Shown: positions 8,001 to 16,237 of the stretch, piece by piece
Layout: each line of letters opens with the position of its first letter
How positions within the stretch are numbered: the stretch's first letter is position 1
From: an uncultured Clostridia bacterium
GTDB taxonomy: Bacteria > Bacillota > Clostridia > Peptostreptococcales > Anaerovoracaceae
Direction of reading: 5' to 3'
DNA length: 64,000 bases
NCBI GenBank assembly: GCA_934255545.1
Contig: CAKQOE010000007.1
Coordinates: 1-64,000, forward strand
Position numbers and translations under genes: made by a program
Notes under the pieces: model-generated
The model's input: only the letters and a program-made list of their open reading frames with translations
Told to the model about the DNA's origin: nothing
The model's database searches: none

Positions 8001-8561
8001 AACCTGATTCTCCTGTTTCTGTATTAACGCTATTAACGCTTAACACTGCGTCCCGGCTGATACCGTAACAGCCTTATATTCCTCTGCACTTATATATTTA
8101 ATGTATTTAACTTTATGATTTTACCACATAAATCATATTTCTTGAATGCATTTACACCTATTTTGCATCTATTCGAATACTTTAAAGCCGTCATCCCTGC
8201 ATTCTCACTGACCTTGCTGACTTCCAATGCTCGTCCGGGTCAGCATTTCTGCACTTCTCCTGCTTTTGCAGTATATCCGGCGCGCGGAGACGCCGCGGTC
8301 TGCCCGGATTCACTAATTATTTTTCCTATATCAATATTATTCGTTATTTTTTATCCGTATACGTCCCTTACCACGGCATTTTCTGTTTATATTTTTACGT
8401 TCGCCGTTATTTTTAATGTTCAATAAAAAATTTTTTCTGTATTCTTCATACATGACGAAAAAAAATTGTATTTTTTGTTGAAAAAAGTCTGAAAATTAGC
8501 TAAAGTAGAAGAGGTATTATTCTTTACCGAAATTTTTATGTAAAATTAAGGAGAAAAAAAA
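8001..8561. other. 561-bp divergent intergenic region
   Basis: It lies between the acyl-CoA synthetase (minus) and sstT (plus). A 103-codon plus-strand frame at 8115-8426 lacks a ribosome site and resembles no protein I know. The one structured item is a single copy of the 52-bp repeat family at 8200-8251. The last 120 bases before sstT are AT-rich and should hold its promoter. Confidence 0.7.
8200..8251. repeat. Isolated unit of the 52-bp repeat family
   Basis: GCTGAC at 8216 and TCAGCA at 8240 are 24 bases apart, exactly the spacing of all six such pairs in the array at 19356-19700. The flanks also match: GCATTCTCACTGACCTT before, and CTCGTCCGGG inside, against GCATTTCTCAC and CTCGTCGGA in the array. 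Confidence 0.72.
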
Positions 8562-9797
8562 ATGAAAAAAATCGCAGCTGCCTGGAACAGTGTCAGCCTG
8601 ATCCTTAAGATCGTCATCGGTATGATCATCGGTGCGATCCTCGGTCTCACGCTCCCACAGTTAACAGGTCTTTCTATCCTCGGTACGCTCTTCGTAGGAG
8701 CGTTAAAGGCTATCGCGCCTGTACTCGTATTCGTACTCGTCATCAGTGCTCTTACTCAGGCGAGATCAGGCATCGGCAGGCAGTTCAGAACTGTTGTCGT
8801 ACTTTACTTACTGAACACATTCCTCGCTGCAGTCATGGCTGTAGTATTTGCGTTCCTCTTCCCTGTAACGCTCAGACTTACTGACGCTGCCGATCAGGCT
8901 GCACCGGGAGGCGTTATAGAAGTACTTACTACTCTTCTCAACAACTGTGTAGCAAACCCTGTAGCAGCGCTCACAAACGCTAACTACCTCGGTATCCTCG
9001 TATGGGCTATCCTCTTCGGTCTCGGTCTCAAGATCATCGCTTCAGACGGCACAAAGAGAGCTCTCAACGATATCTCAAACGCAGTTTCACAGGTAGTAAG
9101 ATGGGTCATCGGATGCGCTCCTTTCGGTATCCTCGGCCTCGTATTCACAGCAGTTTCTGAAAACGGTCTTTCTATATTCATCGACTACGGAAAGCTCGTT
9201 GCAGTTCTCGTAGGCTGCATGGCAGTTATGTCTCTCGTGATAATACCTATCATCGTATTTGCGTGCATCCGCCAGAACCCTTATCCTCTCGTACTCACAT
9301 GCATGAGAGAAAGCGGTATCACAGCATTCTTCACAAGAAGTTCAGCTGCAAACATCCCTGTAAACATGTCACTCTGCGAAAAGCTCGGACTCGATAAGGA
9401 CCTCTACTCTGTATCTATCCCGCTCGGAGCTACTATCAACATGAACGGCGCAGCTATCACTATCACTATACTGTCACTCGCAGCAGCTCACACTCTCGGC
9501 ATTGAAGTAAGCATCCCTGCCGCTATCATCCTGAGCCTGCTTGCTACAGTTTCAGCATGCGGCGCATCAGGCGTTGCAGGCGGTTCGCTCCTCCTCATCC
9601 CACTCGCATGCTCACTCTTCGGTATCTCAAACGACATCGCGATGCAGGTAGTAGGCGTAGGCTTCATCATCGGCGTTATCCAGGACTCTTGCGAAACAGC
9701 TATCAACTCATGCGGCGACGTTATATTCGCAGCTACAGCTGAGTACTATCACAAGAGAAAGAACGGCGAAAAGATCGAAATCAAGAAGGTAAGATAA
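8562..9797 (+). CDS. sstT: Sodium:serine/threonine symporter
   Basis: SstT belongs to the DAACS (glutamate transporter, SDF) family and brings serine and threonine in with sodium. The 411-residue length matches. It opens with NSVSLILKIVIGMIIGAILG and carries re-entrant-loop motifs of the family: FFTRSSAANIPVNM near residue 263 and GATINMNGAAITIT near residue 291, followed by GASGVAGGSLLLIPLA near residue 340. About eight membrane segments are visible. The ATG follows AAGGAG by 8 bases. Its codon use (many CTC, ATC, GTA) differs a little from neighbouring genes and suggests high expression. It is monocistronic, ending at a strong terminator. Confidence 0.93.
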   Translation: MKKIAAAWNSVSLILKIVIGMIIGAILGLTLPQLTGLSILGTLFVGALKAIAPVLVFVLVISALTQARSGIGRQFRTVVVLYLLNTFLAAVMAVVFAFLFPVTLRLTDAADQAAPGGVIEVLTTLLNNCVANPVAALTNANYLGILVWAILFGLGLKIIASDGTKRALNDISNAVSQVVRWVIGCAPFGILGLVFTAVSENGLSIFIDYGKLVAVLVGCMAVMSLVIIPIIVFACIRQNPYPLVLTCMRESGITAFFTRSSAANIPVNMSLCEKLGLDKDLYSVSIPLGATINMNGAAITITILSLAAAHTLGIEVSIPAAIILSLLATVSACGASGVAGGSLLLIPLACSLFGISNDIAMQVVGVGFIIGVIQDSCETAINSCGDVIFAATAEYYHKRKNGEKIEIKKVR

Positions 9798-9872
9798 AAA
9801 GTAAGATAAGATCAAACATTTCGTTAAGATTTCTTACAGAACATATCGAAAATTTAAAACCACATCAAAACA

Positions 9873-9923
9873 AAAGAGCGAGGCTCCGGACATCATATGA
9901 TGAACGAAGCCGCGCTCTTTTTA
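9873..9923 (+). terminator. sstT terminator
   Basis: AAAGAGCGAGGCT pairs with AGCCGCGCTCTTT (one bulge) around a 25-base loop and is followed by TTTTTAT. The A-run on the other side would let it act in both directions. Confidence 0.85.
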
Positions 9924-9960
9924 TATGCTCTGATAATTAATAAATAAGCAGCATCCCGCC

Positions 9961-9976
9961 GACGCGTCACCGCGTC
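9961..9976. repeat. CGTCACCG-core palindrome, intergenic
   Basis: Arms GACGCG and CGCGTC around TCAC, in the gap between the sstT terminator and the end of the ABC permease gene. Confidence 0.62.
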
Positions 9977-10005
9977 ATACATACCTGCCGTACACTGTCA
10001 CACTA

Positions 10006-10821
10006 TCACTCGATCGCTGCGCTGCGGCCTTCTATCCTGCCCGCAACGGCGTCAAGCACCATCATAAACAGCTTTTCAAATATGACCGACACAGCTATGA
10101 TCGTCGCCGTCCATGCGAAAAGATCAGGCGTTTCAAGGTATATTTTTGCACTGTACAGACGCTCTCCCAGCGAACCCGAAGGCTGACCTATGACCTCTGC
10201 CGCTATGCCCGATTTCCAGCACAGCCCCAGCCCGAGCGAGCACGCGCTCCTGAAAAACGGCATGACAGACGGTACGTATATGTACCTCACCAGCCTTCCC
10301 GCGGTGACGCGGAATACATGCGCCATTTCCAGAAGCTGCCTGTCCGTATTCATTATTCCCTGCAGGACATTTGCGTATATTACAGGAAATACCATAAGAA
10401 ACGATATCACGAACGCAAGATTTTTAGACGGGATCCATATCAGGACTATGATTATAAAAGAAGCCACCGGAGTTGCTTTTACAGCAGCTGCCAGTGGTTC
10501 AAGAAGTTCCCTTATACGTACATGACCGGCCGAAAGCGCCGCGAGAACGACGCCGGAACAGACCGCTGCGGCAAACGCTCCTATGATCCTCACTGCCGAG
10601 AACCCTATAGAACGCCAGAATCCTGCCTCAGTCACAAGCTCTGCAAGCCGTATAAGCGACGCGAGCGGTGATGCGAGAAGTATCTCCTGGCCGAGCAGCA
10701 TGCTGGCTGCCTGCCATACAAGCAGCCAGAACAATACCGCCCACAGCCTCATTTTTCCCTTATGACCGGCCTTATCTGCATTCTGAAGCCTGTCGCTACG
10801 CTCCGAAGTAGAAATCGTCAT
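10006..10821 (-). CDS. ABC transporter permease, NitT/TauT (SsuC-like) type
   Basis: The 271-residue protein has about six membrane segments and the BPD-transport signature region with EMAHVFRVTAGRLVRYIYVPSVMP, in which the EAA-like loop (residues about 180-200) would contact an ATPase. It resembles permeases of the nitrate/taurine/sulfonate group. The ATG at 10821 lies inside the preceding gene and follows TAGGAGG by 11 bases, a ribosome site built into the codons of the binding-protein gene; the 26-bp overlap shows tight coupling. No ATPase gene follows: the next item is the palindrome at 9961 and the sstT terminator. It must use an ATPase encoded elsewhere or be non-functional. Confidence 0.86.
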   Translation of the reverse strand: MTISTSERSDRLQNADKAGHKGKMRLWAVLFWLLVWQAASMLLGQEILLASPLASLIRLAELVTEAGFWRSIGFSAVRIIGAFAAAVCSGVVLAALSAGHVRIRELLEPLAAAVKATPVASFIIIVLIWIPSKNLAFVISFLMVFPVIYANVLQGIMNTDRQLLEMAHVFRVTAGRLVRYIYVPSVMPFFRSACSLGLGLCWKSGIAAEVIGQPSGSLGERLYSAKIYLETPDLFAWTATIIAVSVIFEKLFMMVLDAVAGRIEGRSAAIE

Positions 10822-11830
10822 CAGGCAGCTTGCCTCCTACAGCCGCAGGATTCTGCTCAGCGAGTACGCTAAGGTATCCTGAAAGCTCTGATTTCATGTC
10901 TTTGCCTGTAGTGCATACGATATGGCACGCAGGTATAGCCTTCTCAGCAACAGCAGCCTTTACTATATCATAATTTTCTATAAGCGCCGCAGCGTCAGCT
11001 GCGTTTGCGTTTACCCAGTCAACAGAAGACTTGTATTCTTCAAGGAAATTCTTTACAGCTCCAGGGTTCGCGTCAGCTACGTCCTTACGGATAACAGCAA
11101 CTCCCGTTACCATAGATGAATCAACGCCGAGCTTTTCCCATTCCTCTGTAAGGTCGAGAGCCGTGCGTATAGAGTCATTCTTCATCTGCGCAGTAGTCAC
11201 GAACGGCTGCGGCAGAAGAGCTACAGCGCCCTCAGAAGAGGCTATTGCTGAAACGCATTCAGCGTGCTCTGACTTCCATTCTATAGTAACATCCTTGTCA
11301 GGGTCTATGCCGTTCTGCGAAAGGACATATCTGAGAGCGTACTCAGGAGTAGCACCCTTTCCTGACGCATATATCGTCTTACCCTTCAGGTCGGCAACAC
11401 TGTTTACCGTATCACCGTTTTCTACTATATAAAGTATGCCGTAAGTGTTTATGGCAAGCACCTGTACATTTCCCTCAGTCTTGTTGTAAAGAACAGACGC
11501 AAGGTTTGCAGGAACGCACGCTATATCGATGTTGCCCTGTATGAACTGCGGCGTGATCTCGTCAGCAGAAGCCGCCATAGTAAACGTGTAGTTGTTGCTC
11601 AGAGTCTCGCCCCTGTCAGCGTCATTCATAAGCTTTACAAGACCCATGCCCGTAGGTCCCTTAAGCGCTGCGACGTTAAGATCCGCAGGAGCAGCCTTCT
11701 CTTCAGCCTGACCCGCGCTACCTGAAGAAGACGCCGATCTCTGATCTCCGTTTGTTCCGCATCCTGCGAGCATTCCGACAACCATAAGCAGCGTCAGAGC
11801 CACAGCAGTGAATTTTTTCCATTTTTTCAT
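10796..11830 (-). CDS. ABC transporter substrate-binding lipoprotein (NMT1/TauA-like)
   Basis: A lipoprotein of 344 residues: signal peptide MKKWKKFTAVALTLLMVVG, lipobox MLAGC with Cys near residue 24, then a Gly/Ser linker. The mature part begins NVAALKGPTGMGLVKLMND and holds a type II periplasmic-binding fold, as in the NitT/TauT group; DGDTVNSVADLKGKTIYAS near residue 135 is typical. It should sit on the outer face of the membrane and feed the permease encoded downstream. The ATG at 11830 follows AAGGGAAG. The ligand cannot be told (sulfonate, nitrate, pyrimidine precursor and others are known). A PucR-type regulator lies upstream on the same strand and may control it. Confidence 0.87.
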   Translation of the reverse strand: MKKWKKFTAVALTLLMVVGMLAGCGTNGDQRSASSSGSAGQAEEKAAPADLNVAALKGPTGMGLVKLMNDADRGETLSNNYTFTMAASADEITPQFIQGNIDIACVPANLASVLYNKTEGNVQVLAINTYGILYIVENGDTVNSVADLKGKTIYASGKGATPEYALRYVLSQNGIDPDKDVTIEWKSEHAECVSAIASSEGAVALLPQPFVTTAQMKNDSIRTALDLTEEWEKLGVDSSMVTGVAVIRKDVADANPGAVKNFLEEYKSSVDWVNANAADAAALIENYDIVKAAVAEKAIPACHIVCTTGKDMKSELSGYLSVLAEQNPAAVGGKLPDDDFYFGA

Positions 11831-11887
11831 TAAAAAACACTTCCCTTCAAAACATTTACAATAATGCAGTAAAAGTCACAAAGACAG

Positions 11888-11903
11888 CAGGCGTCACCGC
11901 CTG
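11888..11903. repeat. CGTCACCG-core palindrome, intergenic
   Basis: Arms CAGGCG and CGCCTG around TCAC, about 58 bases upstream of the binding-protein gene, so it would lie in its leader. Confidence 0.62.
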
Positions 11904-12081
11904 AACAGCGCGCCGCGCACCTGCATTTATCATATATCAGTCAGTATATCCTGACATCTTCACAAACATTATCACAGAGCCGTCATTGCGTCAACCCTTT
12001 ACATACAGGGCTTTTAAGCCGAGTGTCCATTACTAGGCAAGCCGGGCGCTGCCTTTTCGTCAGCCCTGCGGCGCCGGTGCG

Positions 12082-13863
12082 TCACGCTATGGAATTTATA
12101 TAAGATATCACAAAAAACACCTGAGAAGTAAAGTCCTCAAGCATGTTCCCCATTACAGCCGCCGCTTTCTTTACTTTGTTAAGTATCGTATTTCTGTGCA
12201 TATACATGGCAGCCGCCGTCCTCGTAACGCTGCAGCCGCAGACTATATACTGCGCCATGACGGCGCACAGATCAGTGTCATTTTTTATGTCATATTCACT
12301 GAGCATTCTAAAATACGGCGAATCGAGCGCGTCAGGAGGCATAACGCGCCGCAGCTGCGATATCATGTGTACGAACGCCATGTCTCTGTACATATAAAAT
12401 GAGCCGCTTCCACTGACCGCGTCAGACGGGGCGCCGCCGGGCGCGCCCGGTATCTTGCTGCGTTTTGTGTCAGCGGAGCTGTCGTCCGGCTTTATATGAG
12501 CATTCGTGCCGTTATTTCTGAGCGCTGTTATCTCAGGAGAATTCCACAGAGCTGAACGGCCGATCGTAAGCGCTTCGCGGCACTGCGCCGCGGCAGTCCT
12601 CAGACTTTTCAGAGAAAAAAATACGCTGCTCACGCCGCACGTGTAATCTATATTTTTGAAGCACTTGAAAAACAGCGGTTTTTCGTATTTGTCAAGAAAT
12701 TCAGACGATGAATATCCGCTATGCTCCTGCCCGATGCCTTCAGAAGCTAAACAGTCCTTCAGCACGTAGAAGCTGTTGCGGTAAACGAACGGCATGAACT
12801 GCGGCATACTGTTGCGCAGGCTCCAGCTTATAAAAGAGTAAGAAAGATCGTCGATGCTGTCGTACTGCAGCTGCGCCAGCATGAAGCGGCCTTCCGTCCG
12901 CAGCCCCCGGATATGCCCGGCCTGTTCGTTCATCTGGCGCTCAGTCATGTCGGGATTTGCCAGTATACCGGCAAGAAACGTCTCATATGACTCGCGTACT
13001 GCGTTTTCATTTTTGCGGTGATGCTCAAAATAAAGCGACAGCTTGTCAGCTATCATGTTCATAAGATAAAGATATCCGTTCGTCGGATGCGAAAGGCAGT
13101 GGAACGCAAGCGCGTATCCGACAGTCCGACCGCCTGTAACGAACCTGTACGCTATGCTGTAAAACGTATCCCGGTCGAGATCACGCTCCCTGACGGCATC
13201 TGAGTCAAGCCTGTACTCACATATTTTAAGCGTTTCCAATGAGTCGAAATTTGACATAACGCCTGACTCTACAAGTTTGCGCATATCATCAGGAGAAGCA
13301 TAGCCGTTTGATATAACGCTCCTTATGAGCGGTCCTACCTCTGTCATATCGCGCGTGTGGCCTATAAGCGAGTAATTATTGTCAAGCACGATGAGCGGAT
13401 GCGTCACAAGCTCTTCAGTTATGTCAACGAGCTCCTGCATGCTGTTGTTTCTCAGCAGGCTCAGGTGAAACGACTTTTCCCACTCATCAAATTTTTTCAT
13501 TATATTTTGTATACAGTTAAACATATAGGCGAATTTAACATCCGCAAACAGAAATACGACAGAAAGCTCACGGCACGATGTGCAAACTGCACTTTTCTCG
13601 CTGCGGCACAGACAGACGTATATCTGTGACGACATGCGTTCCGAACTTAGAAACGTATCGTACTCGCTTTCAAACTCTTCTTCATCTATAAGATAAAGAT
13701 AGTGTCCGCTCTCGCCGCGATCAGCATCGTTATCGCCCGCGTCAGCCACATCCATAAGCTTTATGCCGTCAAACTCCATGCTTACATCTGCGTTTACAGT
13801 CTCGTATCCGCAGCCGTGGTCCTCTGTAAGCCGGTACATCAATACACTAAGAGGCAGTTTCAT
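12082..13863 (-). CDS. PucR-type transcriptional regulator
   Basis: A 593-residue regulator. The C-terminus (about residues 515-590) is a PucR helix-turn-helix: VCGCSVTRTAAAMYMHRNTILNKV matches the usual pattern of CdaR/PucR proteins. The middle (about 130-250) has the helical start and a sensory stretch, HPLIVLDNNYSLIGHTR, and then a GGDEF-like-fold region typical of the family. Ligands of such regulators are metabolites, but none can be named here. I place the start at the ATG at 13863, 9 bases from AGGAGAG; the frame extends to 13965 without a better site. Near residue 475 an Ala/Pro/Gly-rich insert is coded by a GC palindrome at 12437-12450. It is divergent from the NuoF/GltD-like gene and upstream of the ABC pair; either may be its target. 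Confidence 0.82.
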   Translation of the reverse strand: MKLPLSVLMYRLTEDHGCGYETVNADVSMEFDGIKLMDVADAGDNDADRGESGHYLYLIDEEEFESEYDTFLSSERMSSQIYVCLCRSEKSAVCTSCRELSVVFLFADVKFAYMFNCIQNIMKKFDEWEKSFHLSLLRNNSMQELVDITEELVTHPLIVLDNNYSLIGHTRDMTEVGPLIRSVISNGYASPDDMRKLVESGVMSNFDSLETLKICEYRLDSDAVRERDLDRDTFYSIAYRFVTGGRTVGYALAFHCLSHPTNGYLYLMNMIADKLSLYFEHHRKNENAVRESYETFLAGILANPDMTERQMNEQAGHIRGLRTEGRFMLAQLQYDSIDDLSYSFISWSLRNSMPQFMPFVYRNSFYVLKDCLASEGIGQEHSGYSSSEFLDKYEKPLFFKCFKNIDYTCGVSSVFFSLKSLRTAAAQCREALTIGRSALWNSPEITALRNNGTNAHIKPDDSSADTKRSKIPGAPGGAPSDAVSGSGSFYMYRDMAFVHMISQLRRVMPPDALDSPYFRMLSEYDIKNDTDLCAVMAQYIVCGCSVTRTAAAMYMHRNTILNKVKKAAAVMGNMLEDFTSQVFFVISYINSIA

Positions 13864-14018
13864 TTCATGATCTCTCCTGTTCTTGCCATTTATAACATAT
13901 AACACTGTATTTCTCTTATCCGTATATGCAATGCTGCTGCGCACATAAAAAAACAAGCGCAGCAACCTTCAAAGCCACCCATACCGACACGGCGACCGGC
14001 TCCGCCCGTCGCCTGACA

Positions 14019-14035
14019 CGCGCGCCTGGCGCGCG
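14019..14035. repeat. GC-rich palindrome, 8+1+8
   Basis: Arms CGCGCGCC and GGCGCGCG around T, in the divergent gap. Confidence 0.6.
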
Positions 14036-14071
14036 CTCCCATACATCCTGTTAATTACATAATATACCCGA

Positions 14072-14086
14072 TGTGCATTTTGCACA
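14072..14086. promoter_or_regulatory. Candidate operator dyad
   Basis: TGTGCA-TTT-TGCACA is a perfect 6-bp inverted repeat in the PucR/flavoprotein divergent gap. Its position suits a binding site for the PucR-type protein or a redox regulator; the sequence matches no box I can name. Confidence 0.4.
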
Positions 14087-14263
14087 ACACGCATATTTTT
14101 TTATGTCTACATTCACAACGATACCGATGCTATATTACGGTAAAATATTGTAAATAAAACTTTTTACGCTTTAACGCATAAAACGGCCCGCGCATGCAGC
14201 CGGGCACGCGCAGGCGTACTTTAGTTGTAACAGTTTTTTGTAATTGAAATATGGAGGGTACAT

Positions 14264-16111
14264 ATGAAATATCAGCTTATCGACTCAAATGACTTCGATG
14301 CAAACATGAAGGAAGTCATCGAAAAATACCAGCAGCGCGTACAGACTACACCGCCGGGCGTCTGTCCTGTGGCAGTCCAGCTCTCGCTCCTTCAGGCTTC
14401 AAGATACCAGACATGCACAAAATGCGTGCCTTGCAGAGAAGGACTGCCTCAGCTCGAGATACTCATGCAGCAGATACTCGACGGCAAGGGAACTCCTGAA
14501 ACGCTCGAAAAGCTCAGAAGCACTGCTCAGTTCATAAACAATACAGCAGACTGCGCTATCGGCTACAATACAGCCAAAGACGTGCTCGACAGCATCGAGA
14601 TGTTTAAAGCTGACTATGAGAGCCACGTGACTACAGGCCGCTGCCATGAGAGCGTAGGACAGAAGATACCTTGCGTTCACCAGTGTCCGGCGCACGTTGA
14701 CATCCCGGGATATATAGCGCTCGTAAAAAACGGCGACCACGCAGGCGCTATTAACCTCATCCGCCGCGACAACCCGCTTCCTACAGCCTGCGCGATGGTA
14801 TGCGAGCATCCATGCGAGGAGCGCTGCAGAAGGACTATGATAGACGCGCCTCTTAATATACGCGGCATAAAGAAATACGCAGTAGATCAGATCGCTGCTG
14901 ACAAGGTAGCAGTTCCAAAGGCTCTCGGCAGAACAGGAAAGAAGGTGGGTGTCGTAGGCGGCGGTCCTGCCGGCCTGAGTGCTGCTTATTTCCTTTCTTT
15001 AATGGGTCACAGCGTAACTATATTTGAAAGACAGGAAAAGCTCGGCGGCATGCTGAGATACGGTATACCTGAGTACCGCTTCCCTAAGGCTCGCCTTGAT
15101 GAGGATATAAACGCTATACTTTCTACGGGAAATATAACAGTTGAATACAACTCAAAAGTCGGCGATTCTATAAGCGTTGCTGATGTACGCGATTCATTTG
15201 ATGCCATGTTCGTCGCTATAGGCGCTCAGAAGGGCAAGACGCTGCGCATGGACGGAAACGACGCAGGAAACGTTGTTTCGGCTGTTGATATCCTGGACCG
15301 CATCGGCCACGGCGATATCCCTGACTACACAGGAAAGACTGTAGTAGTCATCGGCGGCGGTAATGTTGCTATGGACTGCGCGAGAAGCGCTGTACGCTGC
15401 GGCGCCGCAGAGGTAAAGGTCGTTTACAGAAGACGCAAGGAGGACATGACTGCCCTCATTACTGAGATAGATTCTGCTGCAGAGGAAGGCGTTGAGTTCC
15501 TGACTTTACAGGCTCCTGAGTCTATAGAAAAGGACGCTGACGGCAACTGCTCCGCTCTTATAGCGCAGCCTCAGATGATAGGCGCTTACAGAGGCGGCAG
15601 ACCTGCACCTAAGAACGCCAATTTACCTGCAAACAGGATAGCGTGCGATGTTATAATGATCGCCGTAGGTCAGGATATAGAGAGTGCTCCGTTCGAGGAA
15701 TTCGGAATGCCTGCAAACAGGAACGTATTCCAGGCCGGCCTGGACACTGCTGTTGAAGGTCTCGACGGTGTATTTACAGGCGGCGACTGCGCTACAGGTC
15801 CGTCTACTGCTATCCGCGCCATCGCTGCAGGCAAGGTCGCTGCTCACAACATCGACGCTTACCTCGGCTTCAACCACACGCTCGACTGCGGCGCTGAAGC
15901 TCCTGCCGCAGAGCCTAACGACCCGACTCCTACAGGCCGCGTAAACATCATAGAACGCCCTGCAAGCGAGAGAAAGCACGACTTCAAGCACGTAGAAGTA
16001 GAAATGACACTCGAAGAAGCCATGCAGGAAGCAGGCCGCTGCCTCCGCTGCGACCACTTCGGCTGCGGCTACTTCAACACTGACGTAGACATCCCGACAA
16101 ATACTTATTAA
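14264..16111 (+). CDS. NuoF-fragment / GltD-like FAD and NAD(P)-binding iron-sulfur protein
   Basis: A 615-residue fusion. Residues about 45-130 match the C-terminal 4Fe-4S part of NuoF (CTKCVPCREG, later DCAIG), without its FMN and NADH domains. Next, about 130-215, comes a GltD-type 4Fe-4S domain (QCPAHVDIPGYI, then VCEHPCEERCRR). Then follow an FAD Rossmann motif (VGGGPAGLSAAYFLSLMGH, near residue 230) and an NAD(P) motif (VVVIGGGNVAMDCARSAVR, near residue 360). It ends with EAGRCLRCDHFGCG. Such proteins are electron-transfer subunits, usually of a hydrogenase, formate dehydrogenase or transhydrogenase complex. Here no partner is adjacent, and a strong terminator follows. The ATG follows GGAGGG by 6 bases. 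The partner and the nucleotide used are unknown. Confidence 0.83.
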   Translation: MKYQLIDSNDFDANMKEVIEKYQQRVQTTPPGVCPVAVQLSLLQASRYQTCTKCVPCREGLPQLEILMQQILDGKGTPETLEKLRSTAQFINNTADCAIGYNTAKDVLDSIEMFKADYESHVTTGRCHESVGQKIPCVHQCPAHVDIPGYIALVKNGDHAGAINLIRRDNPLPTACAMVCEHPCEERCRRTMIDAPLNIRGIKKYAVDQIAADKVAVPKALGRTGKKVGVVGGGPAGLSAAYFLSLMGHSVTIFERQEKLGGMLRYGIPEYRFPKARLDEDINAILSTGNITVEYNSKVGDSISVADVRDSFDAMFVAIGAQKGKTLRMDGNDAGNVVSAVDILDRIGHGDIPDYTGKTVVVIGGGNVAMDCARSAVRCGAAEVKVVYRRRKEDMTALITEIDSAAEEGVEFLTLQAPESIEKDADGNCSALIAQPQMIGAYRGGRPAPKNANLPANRIACDVIMIAVGQDIESAPFEEFGMPANRNVFQAGLDTAVEGLDGVFTGGDCATGPSTAIRAIAAGKVAAHNIDAYLGFNHTLDCGAEAPAAEPNDPTPTGRVNIIERPASERKHDFKHVEVEMTLEEAMQEAGRCLRCDHFGCGYFNTDVDIPTNTY

Positions 16112-16163
16112 TTTAACGAGTAAGTATTATCAAAAGCTCTTAACAATAATTTATATATAACCG

Positions 16164-16227
16164 AAAACTCCGACCCGCTTGCGAAGCAGCCGCTTTTAAG
16201 CCTGCCTCCCGAACGGGTCGGAGTTTT
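16164..16227. terminator. Strong bidirectional terminator
   Basis: A perfect 14-bp stem, AAAACTCCGACCCG (16164-16177) with CGGGTCGGAGTTTT (16214-16227), between the stops of two convergent genes. A and T runs on both sides fit use in both directions. Confidence 0.9.
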
Positions 16228-16237
16228 GTTTATATTT

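Larger units (their letters stand above)
13864..14263. other. 400-bp divergent intergenic region
   Basis: It separates the PucR-type gene from the NuoF/GltD-like gene. It holds the nested hairpin at 13991-14013 (GGCGAC/GTCGCC with GGC/GCC tip), the 17-bp palindrome at 14019-14035, the dyad at 14072-14086 and an AT-rich stretch that should carry the plus-strand promoter. No small gene was found. Confidence 0.65.

Noticed and set aside
8115..8426. 103-codon plus-strand open frame in the gap before sstT
   Set aside because: No ribosome site, no recognisable protein, and it runs over a repeat unit. Taken as chance.
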